From assembly GCF_022059845.1 (NCBI RefSeq), contig NZ_CP091852.1:62001-126000 (forward strand): a stretch of DNA of 64,000 nucleotides, in the 5' to 3' direction. The stretch's first letter is position 1, and every line of letters starts with the position of its first letter. Origin of the DNA: Terrirubrum flagellatum. GTDB lineage: Bacteria; Pseudomonadota; Alphaproteobacteria; Rhizobiales; Beijerinckiaceae. A program made the translations under genes and the position numbers. A model generated the notes under the pieces. The model saw nothing but the letters and a program-made list of their open reading frames with translations, ran no database searches and was not told the DNA's origin. Shown piece by piece: positions 7,776 to 16,263 of the stretch.

Positions 7776-8963
7776 CTAGATCGCCGCGTTGGCGCGCAGC
7801 GTGGCGATCTTCTCGCCGGCCATGCCGAGCCATTCGTCAAGGATCGCGTCTGTATGTTCGCCAAGCGCCGGAGCTCCCCGGCGAACTTCAGGCGGCGTGT
7901 CGTGCATGCGGAAGGCCGGCGCCTGAAAGGGAACCGCGCCGCCGGCGTGCGGCACGTCGACGATTTGCGCGCGGTGCTTCACCTGCGGATGCTCAATCAC
8001 GTCGGCGATCGTCGACACGCGCTCGCACGGCACGTCCGCCGCATGGATCAGGCGCAACGCTTCCTCGCCCGAAACGCTTGCCCCCCAGGCGTCAATGATC
8101 TGCTCGAGCGCTGCGACGTTGCGATTGCGATCGACAAATGTCTTGAAGCGCGGATCATCGATAAGATCCGGCCGTCCCATTGCGCGCGCGAAGCGCGGGA
8201 AATGGTCATCATTGCCCGCCACGACGTAAATCCATTGTCGATCGCCAGACTGGAAACAGTGAGATGGCGAGAGATAACGATCGCGATTGCCATAACGCGT
8301 CATTTCGCGGCCGAAGAGGATTCGTTCCGGAATCGCCGTCGTGAGCATCGACATGCCGCTTTCCATCAGCGTCGCTTCGACAACCTGGCCGCGACCGGTC
8401 TGGTCCCGGGCGCGCAGGGCGGCGAGGGCGGCGATCGTTGCATAGAGCGCGGTGCCGTAGTCGCAGACGAACACGCCGGTCATCGTCGGCGCGCCTTCGG
8501 GATGACCGGTTTGCGACATCACGCCGCTCAGCGCTTGCGCCGCGCCGTCGAAGCAAGGGTGTTGAGCGAGCGGCCCGTCCTGGCCAAACCCGGATATCCG
8601 CACCATGACGAGGCGCGGATTGATCGCGCTCAAGACGTCCCAGCCGCAGCCCATTTTTTCCATAGTGCCCGGACGGAAGTTCTCGATGAGCACGTCCGCT
8701 TTCGAGGCGAGGGCGCGCAGGAGTTCCTGGCCTTCAGGGTTGCGGAAATCAATGGTGAGACTGCGCTTGTTGCGATTGGCCGACATGAAGAACAACGTCT
8801 CGCCGTCGACCAGTTCGCCGACACGCCGGCCTTCTTCGCCGCCGTCCAAACGCTCCACCTTGACGACGTCAGCGCCGAGATCGCCAAAAATCTGGGCGGC
8901 GAACGGACCAGCGATGTAACGCGAGAGATCCAGAACTTTCAGGCCTTCAAGCGCAGCGGCCAT
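7776..8963 (-). CDS. CaiB/BaiF (class III) CoA transferase
   Basis: A 395-residue class III CoA transferase. Family hallmarks are visible: the N-terminal LEGLKVLDLSRYIAGPF, the nucleotide/CoA-binding NRNKRSLTIDF, and the catalytic aspartate D168 in FVCDYGTALYA. These enzymes move CoA between carboxylic acids through aspartyl-CoA thioester and anhydride intermediates. The start at 8963 follows GGGAGA. It is directly upstream of the ubiquitin-like gene (33 bases). Class III CoA transferases are also found near JAMM/E1/ThiS genes in thiocarboxylate siderophore clusters, to my recollection, which fits a thioester-handling pathway but does not prove it. Confidence 0.88.
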   Translation of the reverse strand: MAAALEGLKVLDLSRYIAGPFAAQIFGDLGADVVKVERLDGGEEGRRVGELVDGETLFFMSANRNKRSLTIDFRNPEGQELLRALASKADVLIENFRPGTMEKMGCGWDVLSAINPRLVMVRISGFGQDGPLAQHPCFDGAAQALSGVMSQTGHPEGAPTMTGVFVCDYGTALYATIAALAALRARDQTGRGQVVEATLMESGMSMLTTAIPERILFGREMTRYGNRDRYLSPSHCFQSGDRQWIYVVAGNDDHFPRFARAMGRPDLIDDPRFKTFVDRNRNVAALEQIIDAWGASVSGEEALRLIHAADVPCERVSTIADVIEHPQVKHRAQIVDVPHAGGAVPFQAPAFRMHDTPPEVRRGAPALGEHTDAILDEWLGMAGEKIATLRANAAI

Positions 8964-9044
8964 TGTCGTCTCCCAGCAATGCGATGAAAGGTCCTTGCGA
9001 TGCGGCCCGCGGCGGTTCGCGCCCGGGCCGCATCGCCAGCACGG

Positions 9045-10166
9045 TCAAGCAGCTTTGGCCAACCGGCCGCCGGGAATTGCGACCTTGACGCCGGTGGTCA
9101 GCGGGAAACTGACAGGCAGGCCTCGCAGCAGGCGGACAGCGAGGTATGCGAAACATTCCGCTTCGATGGCGTCGCCGCGCCAACCCACGTCCTCCGCCAT
9201 CAAGGGTTCGACTTTGGCGCGGACCTTGAGAGCGTCCATGATCGCCGGATTCTTGCGGCCGCCGCCGCAGATGATCAGTTGCTTCGGCCGTTCCGGCAAA
9301 AGATCAAGCGCCTTGCCGACGGTCGCAGCCGTGAACGCCGTCAGCGTGGCGGCGCCATCCGCCGGATCAAGTCCGTCGGCCATCGCCGCCGTGAAGTCGT
9401 AGCGATCGAGCGATTTCGGATAGGGCTCGCTCAGGAATGGATGCTGAAGAAGCTTGGCGAGGCGCGGCTCATCGACTTTTCCGCGCCGCGCGATCGCGCC
9501 GTCCACGTCCATCTCGCCGAGATGGTGGCGGATGATCCAATCATTGATCGGCCCGTTCGCGGGACCGGTGTCGAAGGCTATGATGTTGTCGCCGCCGCCC
9601 CACCAGGTGATGTTGGCGACGCCGCCAAGATTGAGCGCCGCCGCTGGCGCGGCTGCGCCGATCTTGCGCAGCAGCGCCGCGTGATAGGATGCAGATAGCG
9701 GCGCGCCGTGGCCGCCAGCGCGCATGTCGTCCGAGCGGAAATCATAGGCGACGTCGACGCCGGTGATGTGCGCCATCAGAGCGCCGTCGCCAAGTTGCCG
9801 CGTATTGCCATGACGGCTCCCGACCGGCGCGATATGCAGCACGGTCTGGCCATGAAAGCCGATCGCGGCGACTTCCTTTGGACTGAGACCGGCTTTCGCA
9901 AGAAAATCGTTGACCGCTAAGGACTGGGCGTGCGTCAGCGCTTTCTCAGCCTGTCGAAAGATCGGCGGCTCCGCTCCTGTGAATCGCCATTCGAGCGCGG
10001 CCTCGACGGCAGCCGAAAGAAGCTTGCGCACGTCGTCTGAATAGGGCGCCAGCGTCCAATGGCCGAACTCGGCGATGCTCTCGCCGTCGGTGCGAATGGC
10101 GGCGACGTCGATGAAGCCGTCGAGCACCGTTCCCGTCATCAAACCAATGGCCCACACAGGCTTCAT
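9045..10166 (-). CDS. anmK: Anhydro-N-acetylmuramic acid kinase
   Basis: A 373-residue sugar kinase of the ASKHA fold. It carries the AnmK signature near the N-terminus ([10 protein letters not shown], residues 8-17), GFHGQTVLH at 103-111, [12 protein letters not shown] at 151-162, NLGGVANIT and FDTGPAN. AnmK hydrolyses the 1,6-anhydro bond and phosphorylates anhMurNAc, yielding MurNAc-6-phosphate in cell-wall recycling. The usual phosphate loop is GLMSGTSLDGID; here Ser-to-Thr, Ser-to-Val and an inserted Phe (DGFID) deviate from it, so a shifted substrate is possible. It sits 81 bases upstream of the CoA transferase. Confidence 0.9.
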   Translation of the reverse strand: MKPVWAIGLMTGTVLDGFIDVAAIRTDGESIAEFGHWTLAPYSDDVRKLLSAAVEAALEWRFTGAEPPIFRQAEKALTHAQSLAVNDFLAKAGLSPKEVAAIGFHGQTVLHIAPVGSRHGNTRQLGDGALMAHITGVDVAYDFRSDDMRAGGHGAPLSASYHAALLRKIGAAAPAAALNLGGVANITWWGGGDNIIAFDTGPANGPINDWIIRHHLGEMDVDGAIARRGKVDEPRLAKLLQHPFLSEPYPKSLDRYDFTAAMADGLDPADGAATLTAFTAATVGKALDLLPERPKQLIICGGGRKNPAIMDALKVRAKVEPLMAEDVGWRGDAIEAECFAYLAVRLLRGLPVSFPLTTGVKVAIPGGRLAKAA

Positions 10167-10195
10167 CGAATTTTCTCCGTGCTGTTTGAATTGGG

Positions 10196-10230
10196 GTCTC
10201 GACCAGCATGCCTTGATATTTGGTCGAGAC
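10196..10230. promoter_or_regulatory. 10-bp perfect inverted repeat in intergenic gap
   Basis: GTCTCGACCA (10196-10205) and TGGTCGAGAC (10221-10230) are exact reverse complements separated by 15 bases. They lie in the 72-base gap between the radical SAM stop and the anmK start. No T-run follows on the minus strand, so it looks like an operator or an mRNA-stabilising hairpin rather than a simple terminator. The protein that reads it is unknown. Confidence 0.45.
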
Positions 10231-10238
10231 AGATCATA

Positions 10239-11207
10239 TCAGGCCGCCTCTGCGTCGGGCGCCAGATTCTTTGCAAAGATTCGTCCTTCCGGTTTTCGGC
10301 AGGTGCGGCAATGCTGCATGTTCTGCCGGCCCTTCGCGGCGAGTTCGGCGCGAAACGCCAAAGCGCGGCCGACGACGACTTCCGCCGATTCAGTGACGAG
10401 GTTGCCGACAACGCCGAGCTTGCCGTGACTGATCACGCAAATCCACACCTGGCCGTCCGGCGCCACGCATAACACATGTCCCGCCCAGAAGCATGGACCC
10501 TGCGGCACCGGCATGAACGCCGCCACTTCCTCAGCGACCATGCGATCGAGCGTCTCGTCGCTTTCCAACGTGTCGGCCGAGGTGATGTTATGCTCGGCGC
10601 CGCCCGGCACGAGCGCTTTCACCTTCACATGATCGTCGACCATCGCAACGAGTCGACGGAATTCATCGTCATAATTCTCTTCGGACTCGCCGAGATCAAT
10701 CTGATAGACGCCGATCGTAAGGCCGGCGCGGCCTTTGCCATGCTCAAGCAGAGTCTCGAGTCCACGCATCGTCTTTCGAAACGTGCCCTTGCCGCGATTG
10801 AGATCGTGGCTCCGTTCATTGCCGCCATCGATCGATACGAAGATCTTATGCGGCCAATCCACCGCGAGGATTTCCCGCACGCGCTTGTGGGTCAGCATGG
10901 TGCCGTTCGTGTGCCACTGAAGCGGGATATCGGGCATCACGTCGCGAACGGTCGCCAGCAGGTCGGCGAAGCGCGGATTCATCAATGGCTCGCCCCGCCA
11001 GTTTAAATGAATGGTCTTAGGTTGGACTGATCCGCTGTACTTCAGTTTTTGAAGTATAATTTTCAGATCAGGAGGATCCATATCTAATTTGCCGTGACTC
11101 TGCTTTGTATAGCAAAGGCGGCATTCCAGATTACATCTGGTAGTAGGATCAAGCCACAGCCAAACAGGGTGTTTTGAAGCAGCATGCTCTGTGCGGAGTC
11201 CAGCCAT
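10239..11207 (-). CDS. Radical SAM/SPASM-domain protein
   Basis: A 322-residue radical SAM enzyme. The SAM-binding 4Fe-4S cluster ligands are C25-x3-C29-x2-C32 (CNLECRLC), followed by a GEPLMNP-type turn. The C-terminal part has a SPASM-like cysteine set (GPCFWAG, VLCVAPDG, VWICVISHG, CRTCRK) that would hold auxiliary Fe-S clusters. SPASM proteins modify peptides, proteins or sugars; no precursor peptide is recognisable here. The start at 11207 follows GAGGTG. Its 5' end is less GC-rich than the surroundings. It is the first gene of a possible minus-strand operon with anmK, the CoA transferase and the ubiquitin-like pair. Confidence 0.8.
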   Translation of the reverse strand: MAGLRTEHAASKHPVWLWLDPTTRCNLECRLCYTKQSHGKLDMDPPDLKIILQKLKYSGSVQPKTIHLNWRGEPLMNPRFADLLATVRDVMPDIPLQWHTNGTMLTHKRVREILAVDWPHKIFVSIDGGNERSHDLNRGKGTFRKTMRGLETLLEHGKGRAGLTIGVYQIDLGESEENYDDEFRRLVAMVDDHVKVKALVPGGAEHNITSADTLESDETLDRMVAEEVAAFMPVPQGPCFWAGHVLCVAPDGQVWICVISHGKLGVVGNLVTESAEVVVGRALAFRAELAAKGRQNMQHCRTCRKPEGRIFAKNLAPDAEAA

Positions 11208-11721
11208 TTACCACCTCTGTGAGTATGTTTGTTTGAATCAAACGTATTCGCCTCACCGACGTTGAATTTTTGACTATTTGTTCCCCCGCATGCCGCCTTG
11301 AGAGAAGACCACATCTCTTATATGGTATCAAGTCAACAATACCAATTTGAGTCGAAATGATTCATTGCTCGCGTACAAGGCAACCGTCGGCGGATCGTTA
11401 CGCCGGCGGAAGCTGACGAGCTGGAGTTATTGTGCGTCCGTCGGGCATACAGCCCGGTCGTCGCCTGAAGACCTGTCGAATTGGCAGGCGCGCAATACAG
11501 TCTTCTGGAGTTGTCTGCGTCGTTCGAGAGCTCAGCTCTCGGAAGCGATCGACCTTAACGCTGGCCGTGCTTTCCGCCCGGTCGAGTTTGCGTCTTTCCC
11601 GTCAATCGCGATCGGAGGTTGAGCTCGCATCCGATCGTTCTGGAATGCACGCAAACAACTCACAGAGAAATTCGGTGCGACTTGCCGTAGTGCCGATCAT
11701 CATTTTCGCTTGCGTTGGCGA
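11208..11721. other. Gene-poor AT-richer intergenic region
   Basis: A 514-base stretch between the radical SAM gene and the LysR gene, visibly less GC-rich than the rest of the window. The short open frames in it have no recognisable family, no good ribosome-binding site and disagree between frames. It contains the 13-base palindrome at 11231-11243 and a looser inverted repeat, TGGTAT (11323-11328) with ATACCA (11339-11344). It probably holds the promoter of the radical SAM operon and the 3' end of the LysR transcript. It could be a recombination junction, since gene content changes completely across it. Confidence 0.5.
11231..11243. promoter_or_regulatory. Palindrome upstream of radical SAM gene
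   Basis: GTTTGA-A-TCAAAC is a perfect palindrome with 6-base arms, located 24 bases upstream of the radical SAM start codon in an AT-rich context. This is a typical position for a repressor operator. The regulator is unknown. Confidence 0.35.
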
Positions 11722-12675
11722 CTAATATCCAGATCGGGTCTTGCGGGACCGGCGTGCGGCGCGCTCCTGAACAGGGGCGGAATTATCCTGGTTTACGGTT
11801 CGGCTGGCCTCGCGCACCTCGTCGAGAAACGCCTTCGCCAGGCGCGACAGCGGCGCGGCCTCCGACCACAGCATATGCGCGGTGGCGGGCGTCTTCGGCG
11901 TGAAGGGCCGCTCGACCAGATTGTGCGAACCACCCTGGCGCGGCGAGAACGGATCGACGACCGCGGCGCCCACCTTGGCCGCGGCGAGCACGCAGGCGGT
12001 GTTGCAATAGCGGACCTCCACCGTGGGCTGAAATGGCGCGCCCGCTTGCGCGAAACTGTCGCGCAGCGCCTCGCCTAATTGCGTGCCGCGCTCAAGGCCA
12101 ATGAAGGGCGTTCCAACGAGATCAGCCGCCGTGATCATCGGGCGCTCCGCCAGCGGATGATCGGGATGCAACACGCACACCATCTCGCCGCTGTGAACGA
12201 TCTCGTGCGCGACGCCCGGGCGTGGCGAAAACCCGAGCGCAAAGCCGAGCTCCGCCACGCGGCTGAGCACGCCGTCGACCGTGCCCTCGTAGCGCCGGAC
12301 GTCGAAGAAGACGCGCGTGTCAGGCCGTCGCTTCAGGAAGTTCGACAGCGCCGGCGGGATGATGCTGTAGGCGAGCGGCGGTGTCGCCACGATCGAGAGA
12401 TATCCCGAGCGGCACTCCTTGAGATCGCGGACCCGATTTTCCAACTTGGCGTGCAGCGCGAAGATCGCCTCGCTCTCCTCATAGAGCGTCATGGCCTCCG
12501 CGGTCGGAAACAGCCGGTTGTTGACGCGCTCGAATAGCGGGAAGCCCGCGCGCTTCTCCATCGCTTTCAGGGCGTTGCTGATCGCCGGCTGCGACAGCGC
12601 CAGCTCATCGGCGGCGGCGACGGTTGTGCGGTGGCGGACGACTGCGCGGAGGATCTCGAGCTGACGGAGGTTCAT
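11722..12675 (-). CDS. LysR-family transcriptional regulator (hydantoin cluster)
   Basis: A 317-residue LysR protein. The N-terminal winged helix (LRQLEILRAVV...AADELALSQPAISNALKAME, residues 3-43) is followed by the usual co-inducer-binding domain. It is transcribed divergently from the carbamoylase/transporter/hydantoinase genes with about 150 bases between the starts, the classical arrangement for a LysR activator of the neighbouring operon. The inducer would plausibly be a hydantoin or N-carbamoyl amino acid. The C-terminal tail is arginine-rich. Confidence 0.9.
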   Translation of the reverse strand: MNLRQLEILRAVVRHRTTVAAADELALSQPAISNALKAMEKRAGFPLFERVNNRLFPTAEAMTLYEESEAIFALHAKLENRVRDLKECRSGYLSIVATPPLAYSIIPPALSNFLKRRPDTRVFFDVRRYEGTVDGVLSRVAELGFALGFSPRPGVAHEIVHSGEMVCVLHPDHPLAERPMITAADLVGTPFIGLERGTQLGEALRDSFAQAGAPFQPTVEVRYCNTACVLAAAKVGAAVVDPFSPRQGGSHNLVERPFTPKTPATAHMLWSEAAPLSRLAKAFLDEVREASRTVNQDNSAPVQERAARRSRKTRSGY

Positions 12676-12825
12676 ATCACTGCGTGAAATAGTCTGGGTG
12701 AAAATATCATAGCAGAAATGATTGATTTTGCACCTGACATCACACGTAATCGGAAAAGGACTTTCGCGGCGAAGTCGGAGCTAAATGCTTCATTTCATGG
12801 CCGTTTGCATGGTTTGGAGGCAGAA
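12676..12825. promoter_or_regulatory. Divergent promoter region, LysR/carbamoylase
   Basis: The 150 bases between the LysR start (12675, minus) and the TTG start of the carbamoylase (12826, plus). It is AT-rich around 12690-12730. LysR-type control of both directions is expected from the layout, but I could not fix a single convincing T-N11-A site by eye. Confidence 0.45.
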
Positions 12826-12828
12826 TTG
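12816..12828 (+). promoter_or_regulatory. Ribosome-binding site deciding a TTG start
   Basis: GGAGG at 12816-12820 lies five bases before an in-frame TTG at 12826. The alternative ATG at 12718 has no such site and would add 36 residues unlike the family. With TTG as residue 1, the active-site Glu and Cys fall at 47 and 172, the same numbers reported for Agrobacterium D-carbamoylase. Confidence 0.75.
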
Positions 12829-13782
12829 GCTCGCGTTTTCCGCGCCGCCGCGGCCCAGATGGGGCCGACGCAGAAGGCGGACTCCCGGCCGCACACGCTC
12901 GCGCGCCTTATCGCGCTGCTGGAGCAGGCGGCGGCGCAAGGCGCCTCGCTGGTGGTGTTTCCGGAACTGGCCTTCACGACCTTCTTCCCGCGCTGGCTGC
13001 TCGAAGGCGAGACGCTCGATCGCTACTATGAGCGGGGCATGCCGAACCCGGCGGTGCAGCCCCTCTTCGATCGGGCGCGCGCGCTCGGCGTCGGCTTTTA
13101 TGTCGGCTACGCCGAACGGACCGAAGAGGGGCGACGCTTCAACTGTTCGATTCTCGTTTCTCCTGACGGCTCCATTCTCGGCCGCTATCGCAAGGTCCAT
13201 CTCCCCGGCTCTGTAGAGCCGCGAGCCGAGGCGCGGTTCCAGCAACTGGAAAAGCGCTATTTCGATTATGGCGACATTGGCTTTCCCGCGTTCCGCGCCG
13301 GTCCCGAATGGCGAAACGCAATCATGGGCATGATGATCTGCAATGATCGTCGCTGGCCGGAGGCATGGCGCGTGCTTGGTCTGCAGGGGGTGGAACTGGT
13401 CTGCGTCGGCTATAATTCCGCCGCCTATGATCCGAACGGAGGCGTGAGTGAAGACGAAGCCTTGCGGACGTTCCACTCAAAGCTTGTCGCTCAATCGAAC
13501 GCCTACATGAACGCCACCTGGGCGATCGCGGTCGCCAAGGCCGGCGACGAGGACGGCTCCGGGCTCATTGGCGGGTCGTGCATCGTCGATCCGAACGGCC
13601 GCATCGTCGCCGAGGCCCAGACGCTCAGCGATGAGTTGCTCGTCGCCGACATCGATCTCGACCTCTGCCGCCAGGGCAAGGACAAGATGTTCAATTTCGC
13701 AGCTCATCGGCGGCCCGAACATTATAGGGTGATTGTCGAGCGCGCGGGCGTGATCGAGCCGGAGTTTCGCAAGGCGACTTGA
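12826..13782 (+). CDS. N-carbamoyl-D-amino acid amidohydrolase
   Basis: A 318-residue nitrilase-superfamily enzyme with the Glu-Lys-Cys triad E47 (FPELAFTTFFPRW), K123 (YRKVHLPG) and C172 (MICNDRRWPEAWR). These motifs match the D-carbamoylase subfamily closely, including the flanking FPRW and NDRRWPEAWRV segments. The enzyme hydrolyses N-carbamoyl-D-amino acids to D-amino acid, CO2 and ammonia, the last step of the D-hydantoinase pathway. A racemase and a hydantoinase-like protein are encoded 5-8 kb downstream in the same direction. The start is taken as TTG (see the separate ribosome-binding-site entry). Confidence 0.9.
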   Translation: MARVFRAAAAQMGPTQKADSRPHTLARLIALLEQAAAQGASLVVFPELAFTTFFPRWLLEGETLDRYYERGMPNPAVQPLFDRARALGVGFYVGYAERTEEGRRFNCSILVSPDGSILGRYRKVHLPGSVEPRAEARFQQLEKRYFDYGDIGFPAFRAGPEWRNAIMGMMICNDRRWPEAWRVLGLQGVELVCVGYNSAAYDPNGGVSEDEALRTFHSKLVAQSNAYMNATWAIAVAKAGDEDGSGLIGGSCIVDPNGRIVAEAQTLSDELLVADIDLDLCRQGKDKMFNFAAHRRPEHYRVIVERAGVIEPEFRKAT

Positions 13783-13817
13783 GATTGGCCGGAGACGGCG
13801 CTGACGGGGGAGCAGAT

Positions 13818-14645
13818 ATGAAACGAATCGCCAGAGCCGCAACCGGATTCGCCGCGCTCGTTGCGTTGACGAGCGCGCAGGCCGCCGAGCTTCCGGACTC
13901 GATCAAGCAGAGTGGAACGCTGCGCCTCACCCTCAACTCGACCTATGCGCCGATGGAGTATCGTGATCCCGCGACGAACGAGCTCGTTGGCCTTGATATC
14001 GATCTCGCGAACGAATTGGCGAAGCGGCTCAGCGTGAAGATCGTCTGGAGCGAAACGCCGTTCGCGGAGCTGATCCCGTCGCTGCAGACCAAACGGGCCG
14101 ACTTCATCATCAGTGGCATTTCCGATCGCAAATCGCGGCGCGAGACGGCTGATTTCGTCGACTATCTCGTCACGGGCCCGCAATTCTTCACGCTCTCCGA
14201 CAGCCCGGCGAAGACGGAGGCTGACCTCTGCGGCAAGAAGGTCGGCACCACGCGCAGCACGAGCTTCCCCCAGGAGATCGAAGCCTGGAGCAAGGCTAAT
14301 TGCGAAGGCGCGGGAAAGCCCGCGGTTCAATATGTTCCTGGCGAGAACAGCATCGATGTGCGTAACCAGCTCAAGCAGGGCCGCATTGACGCCGCTGTTC
14401 AGGGAAGCGAGACGTTGCCCTATGCGCAGCAGCAAGAGGCGGGGAAATATCGCATCCTCGGCAAGCCGATCTCGATTGGCTATCAGGGCGTCATGTTCCG
14501 CAAGGACGACACGACCTTGCGCGAGATCGTGACGCAACATCTCGCCGAGATGATCGCCGACGGGTCGTACAAGAAGATTCTGGAGAAGTGGGGCCTCGGC
14601 GCGAATGGCGTCGACAAGCCGATGCTGAACGCGGCGCCCCAGTGA
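13818..14645 (+). CDS. Polar amino-acid-type ABC transporter binding protein 1
   Basis: A 275-residue family 3 solute-binding protein. A Sec signal peptide (MKRIARA...SAQAAE, cleaved near residue 22) precedes the mature domain, with the typical YAPMEYRDPATNELVGLDIDL and a late GSYKKILEKWG. It delivers solute to the permease encoded immediately after. The start at 13818 follows GGGGGAG. Its stop overlaps the permease GTG start (GTGA). It shares the segment LKQGRIDAA.QGSETLPY with the third binding protein of this operon, so the two are recent paralogues. The ligand is probably a ureido compound or amino acid, by context. Confidence 0.9.
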   Translation: MKRIARAATGFAALVALTSAQAAELPDSIKQSGTLRLTLNSTYAPMEYRDPATNELVGLDIDLANELAKRLSVKIVWSETPFAELIPSLQTKRADFIISGISDRKSRRETADFVDYLVTGPQFFTLSDSPAKTEADLCGKKVGTTRSTSFPQEIEAWSKANCEGAGKPAVQYVPGENSIDVRNQLKQGRIDAAVQGSETLPYAQQQEAGKYRILGKPISIGYQGVMFRKDDTTLREIVTQHLAEMIADGSYKKILEKWGLGANGVDKPMLNAAPQ

Positions 14646-15499
14646 GCGCCGCGTCCGACCCCGCAGCCGGCTTTCCCGATCTCTCGGGTCTGCCGGTCGC
14701 GCGCCAATTCCATTGGCGACGATGGCTCGCGGCTGCGATCATCGCGATTCTAATCGCCGCCATCGGTCGCGCCTTTGTCTATGGGCAAATCGAGTGGTCC
14801 TATGTTGGCCGATTTCTGACCGCGCCGGTGATCCTCACAGGCATCGTCAATACGATGGTGATGGCCGTGCTTGCGATGCTGCTCGGCATCGTACTTGGCG
14901 TCATTGTCGCGATCATGAGGCTATCGCCCAATCCGGTGCTGAAATCCGTCGCCGCCGGCTACACCTGGCTTTTTCGCGGCACGCCACTGATCCTTCAGCT
15001 TCTGCTCTGGTTCAATCTCGCGCTGATCTTTCCGACAATCGGTATTCCCGGCGTGTGGTCGGCCCGCGCCGTCGACGTGATGACGCCGTTTCTGTCAGCC
15101 CTCCTTGGACTCGGCATCAATCAGGGCGCCTATACATCCGAAGTGATGCGCGCCGGCATGCTGTCGGTCGACGCCGGACAATATGAAGCGGCGCAGGCGA
15201 TCGGCATGAGCCGCTTGCGCGCTCTGCGACGCATCATCCTGCCGCAGGCCATGCGCGTCGTGATTCCGCCGCTCGGCAACGAATTTATCGGCATGGTCAA
15301 GGCGACGTCGCTTGCGAGCGTCATCCAGTATCCCGAGGTGCTGCACGCCGCCGAGAATATCTACTACGCCAACTCGCGCGTGATCGAACTGCTTATCGTC
15401 GCGGGCCTCTGGTATCTCCTTGTCGTCTCCATCCTGACGCCGCTGCAGATGCTGCTGGAGCGACGTTTCGCGCGCGGCGCCGCCCAGGTTTCGCGATGA
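14642..15499 (+). CDS. Amino-acid-type ABC transporter permease (HisM/GlnP family)
   Basis: A 285-residue inner-membrane permease with a first hydrophobic segment at about residues 22-43 and the family core [12 protein letters not shown]-type region, [15 protein letters not shown], and the EAA loop ([21 protein letters not shown]) that contacts the ATPase. The GTG start at 14642 overlaps the stop of binding protein 1. An upstream in-frame codon at 14588 would lie inside that gene. It is the only permease gene for three binding proteins, so the transporter presumably works as a homodimer. Confidence 0.9.
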   Translation: MSAASDPAAGFPDLSGLPVARQFHWRRWLAAAIIAILIAAIGRAFVYGQIEWSYVGRFLTAPVILTGIVNTMVMAVLAMLLGIVLGVIVAIMRLSPNPVLKSVAAGYTWLFRGTPLILQLLLWFNLALIFPTIGIPGVWSARAVDVMTPFLSALLGLGINQGAYTSEVMRAGMLSVDAGQYEAAQAIGMSRLRALRRIILPQAMRVVIPPLGNEFIGMVKATSLASVIQYPEVLHAAENIYYANSRVIELLIVAGLWYLLVVSILTPLQMLLERRFARGAAQVSR

Positions 15500-16263
15500 C
15501 CAAACCGCTCGTCGCGATCCGCTCCGTCAGCAAGCATTTCGGAGAGTTTCAGGCTCTCAGCCAAGTGTCGCTCGATGTTCGGGCCGGCGAGGTGATGTGC
15601 CTGATCGGCGCCTCCGGCTCCGGTAAAACGACGCTCCTGCGTTGTGTGAACCAGCTCACGCAGATCGACAGCGGCGGCATCTGGCTGGATGGCGAACTGC
15701 TCGGCGTGCGCGAGGAGGGCGGCCGGCTGCATCGACTGACCGAGCGCGAGATTGCGCGCCAGCGCCTGAAGACAGGCATGGTGTTCCAGCGCTTCAATCT
15801 CTTTCCGCACAAGACGGCGCTGGAGAATATCACAGAGGGGCCGGTTCAGGTGCAGGGCCGCAAGCCTGTGGAAGTCGAGACCGAGGCGATGGAGTTGCTG
15901 AAGCGGGTCGGGCTGGCGCAGAAAGCCAATTCCTATCCCGCGCAGCTTTCGGGCGGCCAGCAGCAGCGCGTGGCGATCGCGCGCGCGCTTGCCATGAGGC
16001 CCATGCTGATGCTGTTCGACGAGCCGACAAGCGCGCTCGATCCCGAGCTCGTCGGCGAGGTTCTTGCGGTGATGAAGGAGCTTGCGCGCAGCGGCATGAC
16101 CATGATGGTCGTGACTCATGAGCTTGGCTTCGCGCGCGAGGTCGCGGACAGGGTCGTCTATATGGATCACGGCGCGATCGTGGAGTCGGGCGCGGCGGCC
16201 GAGGTGCTTGGCGCGCCGCGCGAAGCCCGCACGCAGGCCTTTCTTTCAGCGGTGATCGGATGA
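15496..16263 (+). CDS. Amino-acid-type ABC transporter ATP-binding protein
   Basis: A 255-residue ABC ATPase (GlnQ/HisP type). Visible are Walker [10 protein letters not shown], the Q-loop ([12 protein letters not shown]), signature [15 protein letters not shown], Walker [15 protein letters not shown] and the switch histidine in VVTHEL. It energises the permease encoded upstream, with which it overlaps by four bases (ATGA), and it overlaps the next binding protein in the same manner. Confidence 0.93.
   Translation: MTKPLVAIRSVSKHFGEFQALSQVSLDVRAGEVMCLIGASGSGKTTLLRCVNQLTQIDSGGIWLDGELLGVREEGGRLHRLTEREIARQRLKTGMVFQRFNLFPHKTALENITEGPVQVQGRKPVEVETEAMELLKRVGLAQKANSYPAQLSGGQQQRVAIARALAMRPMLMLFDEPTSALDPELVGEVLAVMKELARSGMTMMVVTHELGFAREVADRVVYMDHGAIVESGAAAEVLGAPREARTQAFLSAVIG

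Noticed and set aside
11347-11622. 91-codon open frame in the intergenic region
   Set aside because: No recognisable family, no good ribosome-binding site, and overlapping frames are equally open; a transposase remnant was considered but no motif supports it.
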